Source of the DNA: Paracoccus sp. R12_2 | GTDB taxonomy: Bacteria > Pseudomonadota > Alphaproteobacteria > Rhodobacterales > Rhodobacteraceae | Direction: 5' to 3' | DNA length: 64,000 nucleotides | Assembly (NCBI RefSeq): GCF_017744015.1 | Contig: NZ_JAGHRA010000002.1 | Span: forward strand, 62,001-126,000 | Shown: one piece after another, positions 18,413-30,501 of the stretch | Position numbering within the stretch: the first letter of the stretch is position 1 | Layout of the letters: every line of letters starts with the position of its first letter | Position numbers and translations under genes: made by a program | Notes under the pieces: generated by a model | The model's database searches: none | Seen by the model: the letters and a program-made list of their open reading frames with translations, nothing else | What the model was told of the DNA's origin: nothing

Positions 18413-20677
18413 ATGACCCGCTTTGCCGCCCCTATCGCCGAACAGATCTGGGACATGAAGTACCGGATGAAGGATGGCGCGGGACAGCCCGTCGATACCT
18501 CGATCGAGGACAGCTGGCGCCGTGTTGCGCGCGATCTTGCGCGGGTCGAGGCAGAGCCTGCGAAATGGGAAGACCGGTTCTATGCCGCGCTTGAGGATTT
18601 CAAGTTTCTGCCGGCCGGCCGCATCCTTGCGGGGGCCGGAACGGGCAGGGCGGTGACGCTGTTCAACTGCTTCGTCATGGGGACGATCCCCGACAGCATG
18701 GGCGGCATCTTCGACATGCTGAAGGAAGCCGCGCTGACCATGCAGCAGGGGGGCGGGATCGGCTATGACTTCAGCACCATCCGCCCGCGCGGCGCCGAGG
18801 TGAAGGGCGTCGCGGCGGACGCGTCCGGGCCGCTGAGCTTCATGGATGTCTGGGACGCGATGTGCCGCACGATCATGTCGGCCGGGTCGCGGCGTGGGGC
18901 GATGATGGCCACGATGCGCTGCGACCATCCCGATATCGAACAGTTCATCGAGGCCAAGCAGGACAGTGCGCGTCTGCGCATGTTCAACCTGTCGGTTCTG
19001 GTCACGGACGACTTCATGGAGGCGGTCAAGGCCGACGGTCCGTGGGAACTGACCTATGGCGACAAGGTCTATCGCACGGTTCAGGCGCGCGATCTGTGGA
19101 ACCGGATCATGAAGGCAACCTATGATTACGCCGAGCCGGGCGTGATCTTCATTGACCGGATCAACAAGGCCAATAACCTGAACTACGCCGAGACGATTGC
19201 CGCGACCAATCCCTGCGGCGAACAGCCGCTGCCGCCCTATGGCGCCTGCCTGCTGGGTTCGGTCAACCTGGCGCGGCTGGTCACCGACCCGTTCACCGAC
19301 GCGGCGAAGCTGGATGAAAAGGCGCTGGACGATCTGGTCCGCACCGCGATCCGGATGATGGACAACGTCGTCGACGCCTCGAAATTCCCGCTGCCCCAGC
19401 AAGAGGCCGAGGCGCAGGCCAAGCGCCGGATCGGCCTGGGCGTGACGGGCCTTGCCGATGCGCTGCTGATGCTGGGCCTGCGTTACGGCGCGCCAGATGC
19501 GGTGGAACAGACCCGCGCCTGGATGAAGGCCATCGCCAATTCCGCCTATCTGGCCAGCGTCGATCTGGCCAAGGAAAAGGGCGCCTTCCCGCTGTTCGAT
19601 GCCAAGAAATACCTTGCCTCGGGTTTCATGTCGAAAATGGACGCCGAGGTGCGCGACGCGGTGGCAAAGCATGGTATCCGCAACGCGCTGCTGACCAGCA
19701 TCGCGCCGACCGGCACGATCAGCCTCTATGCGGGCAACGTCTCTTCGGGGATCGAGCCGGTCTTTGCCTATGCCTACACGCGCAAGGTCTTGCAAAAGGA
19801 CGGCTCGCGGACCGAGGAAGAGGTCGTCGATTACGCCGTCCAGATGTGGCGCGACCTGAAAGGTGATGCGCCGCTGCCGGACTATTTCGTCAATGCGCAG
19901 ACCCTGGCGCCCAAGGACCACGTGGCCATGCAGGCGGCGGCGCAGGACTGGGTGGACAGTTCGATCAGCAAGACGATCAATTGCCCCGAAGATATCAGCT
20001 TCGAGGATTTCAAGGACGTGTATCTGTCGGCCTGGGATCTGGGCTGCAAGGGCTGCACCACCTACCGTCCCAACGAGGTCACGGGCAGCGTCCTGTCGGT
20101 CAGCGAAAAAACCGAAAGCACCCCCGAGGCCGACAAGGGTGCCGACGTGGTCTATCTGACCGAGCCCCTGGACCGGCCCGCCGCGCTGGAAGGCACGACC
20201 TACAAGCTGAAATGGCCGGGCAGCGAACACGCGATCTATATCACCGTCAACGATATCGTGCAGGGAGGGCATCGCCGTCCGTTCGAGGTTTTCATCAACT
20301 CGAAGAACATGGAACACTATGCCTGGACGGTCGCATTGACGCGGATGATCTCGGCCGTGTTCCGGCGCGGCGGCGATGTATCCTTCGTGGTCGAGGAGCT
20401 GAAGGCTGTCTTCGATCCGCGCGGCGGCGCCTGGATGCAGGGCCGCTATGTGCCCTCGATCCTGGCGGCGATCGGCGGTGTGATCGAACGCCACATGATC
20501 TCGATCGGCTTCCTGGAAGGCGAAGGGATGGGGCTGAAAACCGACCCGAAGGCCGAGGCGGTCGCCGTGGGCGAAGCGCCGCGCGGTCCCGCCTGTCCGT
20601 CATGCGGGCAATATGGAATGCGCATGGTCGAAGGCTGCATGACCTGTCCAAGCTGCGGTCACTCAAAATGCGGTTAG
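18413..20677 (+). CDS. nrdJ: Adenosylcobalamin-dependent ribonucleotide reductase
   Basis: This class II enzyme makes deoxyribonucleotides with coenzyme B12 and needs no oxygen or second subunit. The 754-residue protein has the redox Cys in LFNCFVMG, the finger-loop motif NPCGEQPLPPYGACLLGSVN with the radical Cys, and IAPTGTISLYAGNVSSGIEP. It ends in a Cys-rich tail with paired CPSC motifs that re-reduces the active site. The ATG at 18413 is preferred over the open frame that overlaps olsA. No cobalamin riboswitch can fit in the 61-base upstream gap. Confidence 0.93.
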   Translation: MTRFAAPIAEQIWDMKYRMKDGAGQPVDTSIEDSWRRVARDLARVEAEPAKWEDRFYAALEDFKFLPAGRILAGAGTGRAVTLFNCFVMGTIPDSMGGIFDMLKEAALTMQQGGGIGYDFSTIRPRGAEVKGVAADASGPLSFMDVWDAMCRTIMSAGSRRGAMMATMRCDHPDIEQFIEAKQDSARLRMFNLSVLVTDDFMEAVKADGPWELTYGDKVYRTVQARDLWNRIMKATYDYAEPGVIFIDRINKANNLNYAETIAATNPCGEQPLPPYGACLLGSVNLARLVTDPFTDAAKLDEKALDDLVRTAIRMMDNVVDASKFPLPQQEAEAQAKRRIGLGVTGLADALLMLGLRYGAPDAVEQTRAWMKAIANSAYLASVDLAKEKGAFPLFDAKKYLASGFMSKMDAEVRDAVAKHGIRNALLTSIAPTGTISLYAGNVSSGIEPVFAYAYTRKVLQKDGSRTEEEVVDYAVQMWRDLKGDAPLPDYFVNAQTLAPKDHVAMQAAAQDWVDSSISKTINCPEDISFEDFKDVYLSAWDLGCKGCTTYRPNEVTGSVLSVSEKTESTPEADKGADVVYLTEPLDRPAALEGTTYKLKWPGSEHAIYITVNDIVQGGHRRPFEVFINSKNMEHYAWTVALTRMISAVFRRGGDVSFVVEELKAVFDPRGGAWMQGRYVPSILAAIGGVIERHMISIGFLEGEGMGLKTDPKAEAVAVGEAPRGPACPSCGQYGMRMVEGCMTCPSCGHSKCG

Positions 20678-21412
20678 TGGTTTAGTCCCGACATTATTCT
20701 GCATTTTGCATTTTTCCGCCCAGTTGCATGTCTTCATGACACCAAGTTGGGCGGAAAACTTCTTTGCCTGACATGACTTGCCGAGGCCCATACACCAATC
20801 CGAAAACGTAGCCAGAGCGATGCGGCGCAAACGCCGGCGCTTGTTCATATGTGCAGTGAAATAATGCCAGCGACAGTGTTTTTATCACTTCGCTGCCCTG
20901 CGGCATTCTCGGGAAGCAGGCCGATTTGACAATTTTCGAAGTTCCTCGGTGCTCTTTGTAAAGAATAGGTAAAATTTTCGGAATTCCATCGGATGCGGAA
21001 GGCAGGAATTTCCTGCGTTTGCAAAGCAAGGTGATTCGCAAAACCGCGAGTCGAAACATCGGGTCATTATGAGCGTTATGTTCGCATTTCCTGTAATTGC
21101 AGGTTCTAAAATGATGGATGATTCGCGTTCCACGCGATGATCAAATTGATCTTATTCGGTTCAGTTGGCGCGGCTGTGCCTAGGTTTTCTGCGGGATGGT
21201 AAAAAACCGCCGATCCCGCCTATTAGCATGGACCCATCCTTGCACCGCGTTCATGGCCTAAAATATGGTCGCGCTAACCTCTCGGCGCATTCTCCGTTAG
21301 TACCATGTTAAGTTGTTTATGCCTTCTTGGCCGCGTCGGAAACGAAATCGACTGACCGACACCGGGCACCGTGCCCGGGTCGCGGGAAATCTATTGGGAA
21401 GGTCTTCGGGAA
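20678..21412. other. AT-richer intergenic region between nrdJ and the G8 protein
   Basis: This stretch of about 735 bases has no convincing gene and is visibly richer in A and T than its surroundings. It holds an 11-bp hairpin after nrdJ, a 7-bp palindrome at 21002-21016, an exact TTTGCAAA at 21018-21025, a palindrome GATCAA-A-TTGATC at 21139-21151, a CtrA-like TTAG-N7-TTAA at 21297-21311, and a GC hairpin at 21362-21378 just ahead of the next gene. Overlapping open frames on the minus strand look like chance. Confidence 0.6.
20712..20758. terminator. Long hairpin after nrdJ
   Basis: Arms TTTTCCGCCCA (20712-20722) and TGGGCGGAAAA (20748-20758) match perfectly. The loop contains a smaller CATG-tctt-CATG fold. 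The T-run on one side and A-run on the other mean it could end transcription in either direction. Confidence 0.55.
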
Positions 21413-24400
21413 ATGGCTAGGACTCCGGTTTCGGCGGGCGATCTGTCGACGGGCGTGAACTATGAAACAGGCCTGCAGGGCGCGGTATATACAGGCGACG
21501 ACTTTGACAGCCTGTTCGACGCACTCGACAGGATGCAGCGCGACCCGGACGCGACCTTTGTATCGGACGCGTTCGATTATTCTGCTTCATACGGCGCGCT
21601 GCGCGACTTTCTTGGCGAGGACGCGGAAACGCTGAGCGATCCGGCGACCCGCGCCATTTCGGACCAGTATGCGCTGCATTTTTCGGGACAGATCTATCTC
21701 GAGGCCGGGCGGCACAGTTTCTACAACATGACCGATGACGGGTTTCGCCTGACCATTGGTGACGAGTTGGTCGCGCAATATTCCGATCCGCGCGCAAGCG
21801 GTCTGACCGAGGGTCAGGTGACGGTCAGCGAAGCCGGGTGGTACACGATCAATGTCGATTACTTCGAACAGTGGGGCGCATCCGAACTGCGCATCGGGCA
21901 TCGGCTGAACGGTGGTCCGCTGGAATATCTTGGCGGCGACAGGTTGAGATATGCGGCCGAGACCACCGATATACCTGAGAATACTGCACCAGAATCTCGC
22001 GATGATCCGAGGCAGCTTGCTGAGGATGGACGACTTACGCTGGATCCGCTGGCGAACGACACGGACGCAGACGGAGACAGCCTGACCCTCGGCGCCGTCG
22101 GCGATCCCGATCACGGCACGGTCACGCGCAACGCCGACGGGACATTGACCTATGTTCCAGAGGCCGATTTTCATGGCCGCGACAGCTTTACCTATACGAT
22201 TTCCGACGGGCGCGGCGGCGAAGATACGGCCCGCGTGGTCATCGACGTATCGCCGGTGAACGATGTGCCCGAGGCTGCCGGCGACGGCGGTTTCTCGGTC
22301 GCGGCCGGCCAGACCCTCATGCTGGACATCGCCGAACTTCTGTCGAATGACCGCGATTCCGACGGCGATTCGTTGTCGATCGTGGGACTGAGCGATGTCA
22401 GGAACGGGACCGCCGATATTGTTGGCGACCAGATCCGGTTCATCGGCAACGGCGCGGGCGACGCCAGCTTCCGTTATGTCGTGGGCGACGGGAACGGCGG
22501 GCGCGATACGGCCACCGTGTCTATTGCTGTCACCGGTGGTGCGACCGGCACCCCTGAGGAGAACCGGGCACCGGACGCGCGAAATGACATTCGCCGGATC
22601 GACGAGGACGGACAGCTGACGCTGAATCCTCTTGAAAACGATATCGATCCCGATGGCGATCCGTTGACGATGTATCGTCTCGATCAGCCCGAGCACGGGA
22701 CGGTCGTCAGAAATCCGAACGGCACAGTGACCTATGTTCCCGATGACAATTTCAATGGTCGGGACAGCTTCGTGTATTTCGTGAACGACGGCAACGGTCA
22801 CATCAACGCGGCTCGGGTCGTGGTCAATGTAACTTCCGTCAACGATGTACCCCAGGCGTCAGACGACGACGGCTATGAGGTCGAGGCCGGACAGGTTCTG
22901 ACCATCGACATCGCCGATCTGCTGCAGAACGACAGTGATGCGGACGGTGACGAGCTGTCGATTATCCGCCTTGACGACGTGACCAACGGCACCGCCGAGA
23001 TCGTCGGCGACCAGATCCGGTTTGTCGGAAACGGCGAAGGTGACGGCAGCTTCAGCTATCTTGTGGGTGACGGAAATGGCGGGCGCGACGAAGCGCGCGT
23101 TCTGGTCGATGTCAGCGGATCGGACGATCACGGCGGTTCAGACGGCAGCGACAGCGGATCGGGCGATCACGGCGGCTCGGACGGCGGCGACAGTGGCTCG
23201 GGCGATCATGGCGGCTCGGACGGTGGCGACAGTGGTTCGGGCGATCATGGCGGCTCGGATGGTGGCGACAGCGGATCAGGTGGGCATCACCACGGCGGCT
23301 CGTTCGAGCCGATCGATCCGCCGCAGACCCCGGCCGAGATCGCGGCCTTCGTCAACATGGTCATGAACATGCCCGAAGACACGATGGAGGGGCATCCGGC
23401 CGGGATGGCCAACCACATGGCGACGCTGAATCTGGTCGATCGCAGCGACTCCACTCATGTGGCGATCGGTCATGGCGACTGGAACGACCCGTCCACCTGG
23501 CACAACGGCGAAGTTCCCGGCGAGGGTGCGCGCGTGCTGATCCCCGAGGGCATCTCGGTCGGCTACAGCCAGCAGAACGACGCCTCGATCTTTACCGTTC
23601 GCGTCGATGGCGAACTGCATTTCGCGACCGATCAGGACAGCAGGCTTCTGGTCGATACGCTGGTGGTCTCGCCGTCGGGACGTCTGGAAATCGGCACGGC
23701 CCATGATCCGATCGAGGCGGGAACCTCGGTCGATATCGTCTTTGCCGACAATGGCAATATCGACGTGGGTTGGGATCCGGCGCTGCTGTCGCGCGGCATG
23801 GTCGCCTTCGGCGAGGTGGACATTGCCGGGCAAGAGAAAGGCTCGCATCTGAAGGTGCAGGTCGATGCGATGGCCGGCGACACGACGCTGACCCTGGCCG
23901 AGGCTCCGACAGGCTGGCAGGTCGGAGACAAGCTTGTCCTGACCGGCACCTATCAGCAGGGCTTCTACTGGAACAACGACATCCAGGCGACGGATTTCGC
24001 GGAAAGCCAGGACGAGGAACTCGTCATCACGGCGATCAGCGGCAATACCATCACGCTGGACCGGCCGCTGACCTTCGATCACGACACGCCGCGTGACGAC
24101 CTCAAGGCCTATGTGGCCAACATGACCCGCAACGTGACCTTCTCCAGCGAAGGGGGCGAGGATCTGCCCGCCCATCAGCGCGGCCATGTCATGTTCATGC
24201 ACAACGACAACATCGACGTGCGCTATGCGGGCTTCAACGATCTGGGACGTACCGACAAATCCGAATTTGCCGGACCGGCAAGCGCGTTCGGTGGCGTCGG
24301 CAACCTGTCGCCCGACACGAATGTCGAGGCGCGCTATTCCTTCCACATCCACGAAGCCGGCGTCGCCGATATCGAAAACCCGGCCAGCGTGGTGGGCAAC

Positions 24401-25903
24401 GTCGTGGACGGCTCGCCGGGATGGGGTTTCGTGCAGCATTCCTCGAACGCCGACCTGACCAACAACGTCGCCTATGACGTCTGGGGGGCATCCTTTGTCG
24501 CCGAGGACGGCAACGAGACCGGCACCTGGTATCGCAATATCGCCATCAAGGGCGAGGGCTGGGCCGCCGGCGACATCGCCGTGAAGCACAGCGAGGTCGA
24601 TGGCAATGACGGGCGGACAGGCGACGGTTTCTGGTTCGCAGGCCGATTGGTCGAAGTGGTCGAAAACGTGGCGGCAAACACCACCCATGGGTTCGTCTGG
24701 CTTCACCGGGGTGAACGCGACAGCATCGATCCCGACACGATGCATCAGTCCGAACTGGGCTATGGCCGGGACATGCTGGAAACCGACAAGGCGCCAATCC
24801 AGGGCTTCCGCGACAACGAGGCGTTCGGCACCAATACCGGGCTGATCGTCGTCAAGCAGAACCCCGATCAGGCCCATGACGTGCGCAGTGTCTTCGACGG
24901 TTTCCTGAACTGGGAAACACGCGAGGGCGTCGCCGTCAGCTATACAGGCCACTATACCTATCTGGATTTCGATCTGGTGGGCCAGCGTCCCGAACCCGGC
25001 GAGGTGACCGATCGCGCCTATCAGGGCGTCAATCTGGGTGGCAACGCCTTCGACATGGTGTTCAACAACATTCGGATCGACGGCTTCGAGCACGCCTTCA
25101 ATCTGACCGATAATGCCAATGTCGATACCGGTTCCGGCCAAGGCCTGGAAAATGTCGTCATCGACGGAGAGTTCCTGAACATCTCCAACTCGGATATCCG
25201 GCAAAACTATCCGGGGCAATTGCAGGTACTGGGTGGCGGTGACCTCACGCCCGGCCGGCTTGAATTCCGCCTGACCGCTGACCGGATCGTGTCTGATCGC
25301 GAGCACATGTTCTTCGATGGCATCAAGACGGATTCCATCGGCGATATCGAACGCAACTTCGATCTTGAGCAGCAGGGGATCTGGGGCGTCGATCAGTTTC
25401 TCAATGCAAACGGGTATTGGGAATTGCCGGATGGGACACCGGTCGCGCTGGTCGAGGACTACATCTCTGACAGGGCCACGGGTGAGATGGTCAAGCAGAT
25501 GCTGGTCTTCGAACTGGACTACTCTGCCGCGATGCTGGAAAGAAGCTATTCGCTCAACGGTGTCGTCGATCTTGGCGGTCGGGGGGCGATCGCCCGCGAC
25601 GACCGCGTCAGCACCTCGGTCAATCAGGATCTGATCATCGATCTGGTGGCGAACGACAGCGATCCCGATGGTGGGCGTGTCTATGTCGATGGCCTGATCG
25701 ACTCGCGGAACGGCACCGTTTACATGCAGGATGACGGCACCGTGCTGTATCGGCCGAACGAAGGTTTCGTCGGGGAAGATCGCTTCACCTACTGGGCTGC
25801 CGATGAAGAGGGCAACTTCACCAGGGGCGAGGCATTCGTCACCGTGACGCCTGGCAGCGGAATGATGCACGACGCGATGCAGGCGGACATGTTCGACATG
25901 TGA
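21413..25903 (+). CDS. Giant PA14 / cadherin-like / G8 / beta-helix surface protein
   Basis: This 1,496-residue acidic protein is probably extracellular. Residues about 80-173 resemble a PA14 carbohydrate-binding domain. Residues about 190-570 hold four cadherin-like modules with calcium-type turns such as NDTDADGDSL. An Asp/Gly/Ser/His repeat linker covers about 569-635. A G8 domain lies near 677-820 (HGDWNDPSTWHNGEVPGEGA), followed by a right-handed beta-helix with Asn ladders to about 1300. A last cadherin-like module lies near 1389-1480. G8 plus beta-helix is the architecture of animal CEMIP/TMEM2 hyaluronan-binding proteins. No Sec signal is visible, so type I secretion is plausible, but no exporter is adjacent. 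The ATG at 21413 is preferred. A GTG 14 codons upstream is possible. Confidence 0.8.
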   Translation: MARTPVSAGDLSTGVNYETGLQGAVYTGDDFDSLFDALDRMQRDPDATFVSDAFDYSASYGALRDFLGEDAETLSDPATRAISDQYALHFSGQIYLEAGRHSFYNMTDDGFRLTIGDELVAQYSDPRASGLTEGQVTVSEAGWYTINVDYFEQWGASELRIGHRLNGGPLEYLGGDRLRYAAETTDIPENTAPESRDDPRQLAEDGRLTLDPLANDTDADGDSLTLGAVGDPDHGTVTRNADGTLTYVPEADFHGRDSFTYTISDGRGGEDTARVVIDVSPVNDVPEAAGDGGFSVAAGQTLMLDIAELLSNDRDSDGDSLSIVGLSDVRNGTADIVGDQIRFIGNGAGDASFRYVVGDGNGGRDTATVSIAVTGGATGTPEENRAPDARNDIRRIDEDGQLTLNPLENDIDPDGDPLTMYRLDQPEHGTVVRNPNGTVTYVPDDNFNGRDSFVYFVNDGNGHINAARVVVNVTSVNDVPQASDDDGYEVEAGQVLTIDIADLLQNDSDADGDELSIIRLDDVTNGTAEIVGDQIRFVGNGEGDGSFSYLVGDGNGGRDEARVLVDVSGSDDHGGSDGSDSGSGDHGGSDGGDSGSGDHGGSDGGDSGSGDHGGSDGGDSGSGGHHHGGSFEPIDPPQTPAEIAAFVNMVMNMPEDTMEGHPAGMANHMATLNLVDRSDSTHVAIGHGDWNDPSTWHNGEVPGEGARVLIPEGISVGYSQQNDASIFTVRVDGELHFATDQDSRLLVDTLVVSPSGRLEIGTAHDPIEAGTSVDIVFADNGNIDVGWDPALLSRGMVAFGEVDIAGQEKGSHLKVQVDAMAGDTTLTLAEAPTGWQVGDKLVLTGTYQQGFYWNNDIQATDFAESQDEELVITAISGNTITLDRPLTFDHDTPRDDLKAYVANMTRNVTFSSEGGEDLPAHQRGHVMFMHNDNIDVRYAGFNDLGRTDKSEFAGPASAFGGVGNLSPDTNVEARYSFHIHEAGVADIENPASVVGNVVDGSPGWGFVQHSSNADLTNNVAYDVWGASFVAEDGNETGTWYRNIAIKGEGWAAGDIAVKHSEVDGNDGRTGDGFWFAGRLVEVVENVAANTTHGFVWLHRGERDSIDPDTMHQSELGYGRDMLETDKAPIQGFRDNEAFGTNTGLIVVKQNPDQAHDVRSVFDGFLNWETREGVAVSYTGHYTYLDFDLVGQRPEPGEVTDRAYQGVNLGGNAFDMVFNNIRIDGFEHAFNLTDNANVDTGSGQGLENVVIDGEFLNISNSDIRQNYPGQLQVLGGGDLTPGRLEFRLTADRIVSDREHMFFDGIKTDSIGDIERNFDLEQQGIWGVDQFLNANGYWELPDGTPVALVEDYISDRATGEMVKQMLVFELDYSAAMLERSYSLNGVVDLGGRGAIARDDRVSTSVNQDLIIDLVANDSDPDGGRVYVDGLIDSRNGTVYMQDDGTVLYRPNEGFVGEDRFTYWAADEEGNFTRGEAFVTVTPGSGMMHDAMQADMFDM
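23117..23272 (+). repeat. Four tandem 39-bp repeats inside the G8 protein
   Basis: Units start at 23117, 23156, 23195 and 23234, and a fifth begins at 23273 before diverging into a HHH stretch. Each encodes a 13-residue GSGDHGGSDGGDS-type unit. The copies differ mainly at third codon positions, so the protein repeat is under selection while the DNA has drifted. The His/Asp content could bind metal. Confidence 0.9.
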
Positions 25904-25926
25904 TCGCATCCGTCAATCACCACTTT

Positions 25927-25950
25927 GCCCCGGCGAGAAAACGCCGGGGC
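25927..25950 (+). terminator. Hairpin after the G8 gene
   Basis: GCCCCGGCG (25927-25935) and CGCCGGGGC (25942-25950) form a perfect 9-bp stem over an AGAAAA loop, 24 bases past the stop codon. There is no T-run, so termination strength is uncertain. Confidence 0.5.
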
Positions 25951-26329
25951 AGGGCGATCCCGTCCCGGGACGGGCGGACAGAAGAAAATACCAGACAGCG
26001 ATTGCAGAAACGACGGGAGTTGTTCCGTTGCCGTGCAAGCCGCGGTGTTCATGGATCCAGGGGCCTGACCCGGTCGTCCGGCGCGCGGCTCGGCGCAGCG
26101 CGCCGCATCAACCGGAACTTCCATCCTACCGAAATGGCCGCCCCCCAGCAGGATCGAAACAGTGGCGCCGATCTTGCGGGGCATGCCGAACCTGGCGATC
26201 ACATGCGGTTGGGGGGTCGTGACGTGAACACGCGCCCTCGGATCAACGGTCACCGACTTTCATCACGCTGCGGTTTCCACCGCCGATACATTCGCGCGAC
26301 GGGCCATTGGCGAGGGCTTGCCCCAGAAC

Positions 26330-26363
26330 GAAAAAGAACCCCCGGCGCCAGGCCGGGGGTTCT
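26330..26363 (-). terminator. Rho-independent terminator of acnA
   Basis: Arms 26335-26346 and 26352-26363 are perfectly complementary over 12 bp with a five-base loop. Read on the minus strand the stem is followed by TTTTT (26334-26330). It sits about 20 bases after the acnA stop, which is the classic arrangement. Confidence 0.88.
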
Positions 26364-26384
26364 GCATCTTGGTCCGGTCGCGGT

Positions 26385-29156
<2,772 letters not shown>

Positions 29157-29384
29157 CAGGGCCTCCCTGTCTGCAAGATGGATGGGTCGGGCATGCGTTC
29201 CCCTGATTTGCCCCATGCGGCAATGCAGCGCAAGGGCAGTCAGGATAAATTGTATGCCGTTGCATACCATAAGTGCCGCTGTTGCTCAAGAGGCACTGGT
29301 CGCAATTCACGAGATGGCTAACAAAGCCTTGATTTGTTCACGCCCCATGGCAGCCGCTATGCAGATAACAGCCAAGGGGAAATC

Positions 29385-30431
29385 ATGGACAGTTGCATGC
29401 GGACAGGGTCGGCGGACCGGATCACGGGCGTTTCGGTGATGCGCGGCATTCCTGCTGCGTTGGCGCTGCTTGCCTGCCTGATGTCGGCGCCGGTTCTGGC
29501 GCAGGCGCCTGGCGCCGATGTCGATGTCGGGATATCGGCAGCGGGCGGCTCGGCGGCGACCTCCGAAAGCGACGCACCGGCCGAGGGCGCTGCGGGTGCG
29601 GCACCCGCCGAGCTGGCCGACGACGCCCCCGTGATCCCCGCACCCGACGATGCGGGCCGGGCGGCGCCGGGCGTGATGGGCTTTGCGGCGTCGGAATCGG
29701 GGGGCTTCAACAGTTTTGCGGCCCCGGATGCGCCGCCGCTGGACAGTTTCACCCCGCCGACATTGCCCGTGGTGGTCGAACTGTTCACGTCTCAGGGGTG
29801 TTCATCCTGTCCGACCGCCGATGCGATGCTGGCCGCTCTGGCGGGCAAGCCCGGCGTTCTGCCGCTGTCGTTCCACGTCGATTACTGGGACTATCTTGGC
29901 TGGGCCGACAGTTTCGCGCGGCCCGAATTCACTGCCCGTCAGGAAGGCTATGCCCGCGCCTCGGGCGAAAGGTCGCTTTATACGCCGCAGCTGATCATCG
30001 ACGGTCAGGATACCGCGGTCGCGCCGGGTCCGGCGCAGCTGATGGCGCTGATCGACGCCAACCGGCTGTCGCCCGCCATGCTCAGCGTCCAGCGCGACAC
30101 CACCGCCGAGGGCGAGGCGATCGAGCTGATGCCGCTGTCGGATCTTGGCGGTCGGGTCGAGATCCTGTTGGTCCGCTATGCGCCGCGCCGCGACGTCAAG
30201 GTGACGGCGGGCGAGAATCGCGGTCGGACGGTCAGCTATGTGAATGTGGTGCTGGCCCTGGACGAACTGGCGAAATGGGACGGCACCGCGCCGCTGCGCC
30301 TGACGGTGCGCCCGGACGGCGAGCCGGATGAGGATTTTCCCGCCGATGCGCGCCACGCGCTGCTGATCCAGAAGGAACTGACGGGCGATGACCTGCCGGG
30401 ACCGATCCTGGCTGCGATCCGGCTGGACTGA
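29385..30431 (+). CDS. DUF1223 thioredoxin-fold secreted protein
   Basis: The 348-residue protein starts with a Sec signal (hydrophobic ALALLACLMSAPVLAQA, cleavage after about residue 38). An Ala/Pro/Asp-rich spacer follows to about residue 115. The rest is a DUF1223 domain with a thioredoxin-like CxxC site (FTSQGCSSCPTADAML) and the conserved FHVDYWDYLGWAD. The family is widespread in proteobacteria, with an unknown, probably redox, role in the periplasm. The ATG at 29385 has AAGGGGA four bases upstream. A later ATG directly before the hydrophobic stretch is an alternative start. Confidence 0.82.
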   Translation: MDSCMRTGSADRITGVSVMRGIPAALALLACLMSAPVLAQAPGADVDVGISAAGGSAATSESDAPAEGAAGAAPAELADDAPVIPAPDDAGRAAPGVMGFAASESGGFNSFAAPDAPPLDSFTPPTLPVVVELFTSQGCSSCPTADAMLAALAGKPGVLPLSFHVDYWDYLGWADSFARPEFTARQEGYARASGERSLYTPQLIIDGQDTAVAPGPAQLMALIDANRLSPAMLSVQRDTTAEGEAIELMPLSDLGGRVEILLVRYAPRRDVKVTAGENRGRTVSYVNVVLALDELAKWDGTAPLRLTVRPDGEPDEDFPADARHALLIQKELTGDDLPGPILAAIRLD

Positions 30432-30501
30432 CGCGCTGCGCTGACGCCGGGCACGGCAAACACATCTTGCAGATCCTGCAAATTCACGCCATCACCGGCG
30501 G

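Larger units (their letters stand above)
25904..26384. other. Intergenic region between the G8 gene and acnA
   Basis: The 480 bases between two convergent genes hold a hairpin at each end (25927-25950 and 26335-26363). I see no convincing gene in between. The open frames there have no recognisable motif and overlap one another. Confidence 0.6.

Noticed and set aside
20694..21059. 121-residue minus-strand frame in the nrdJ-G8 gap
   Set aside because: There is no motif or ribosome site, and it overlaps hairpins and another equally weak frame. It could be a gene remnant, but the evidence is too thin.
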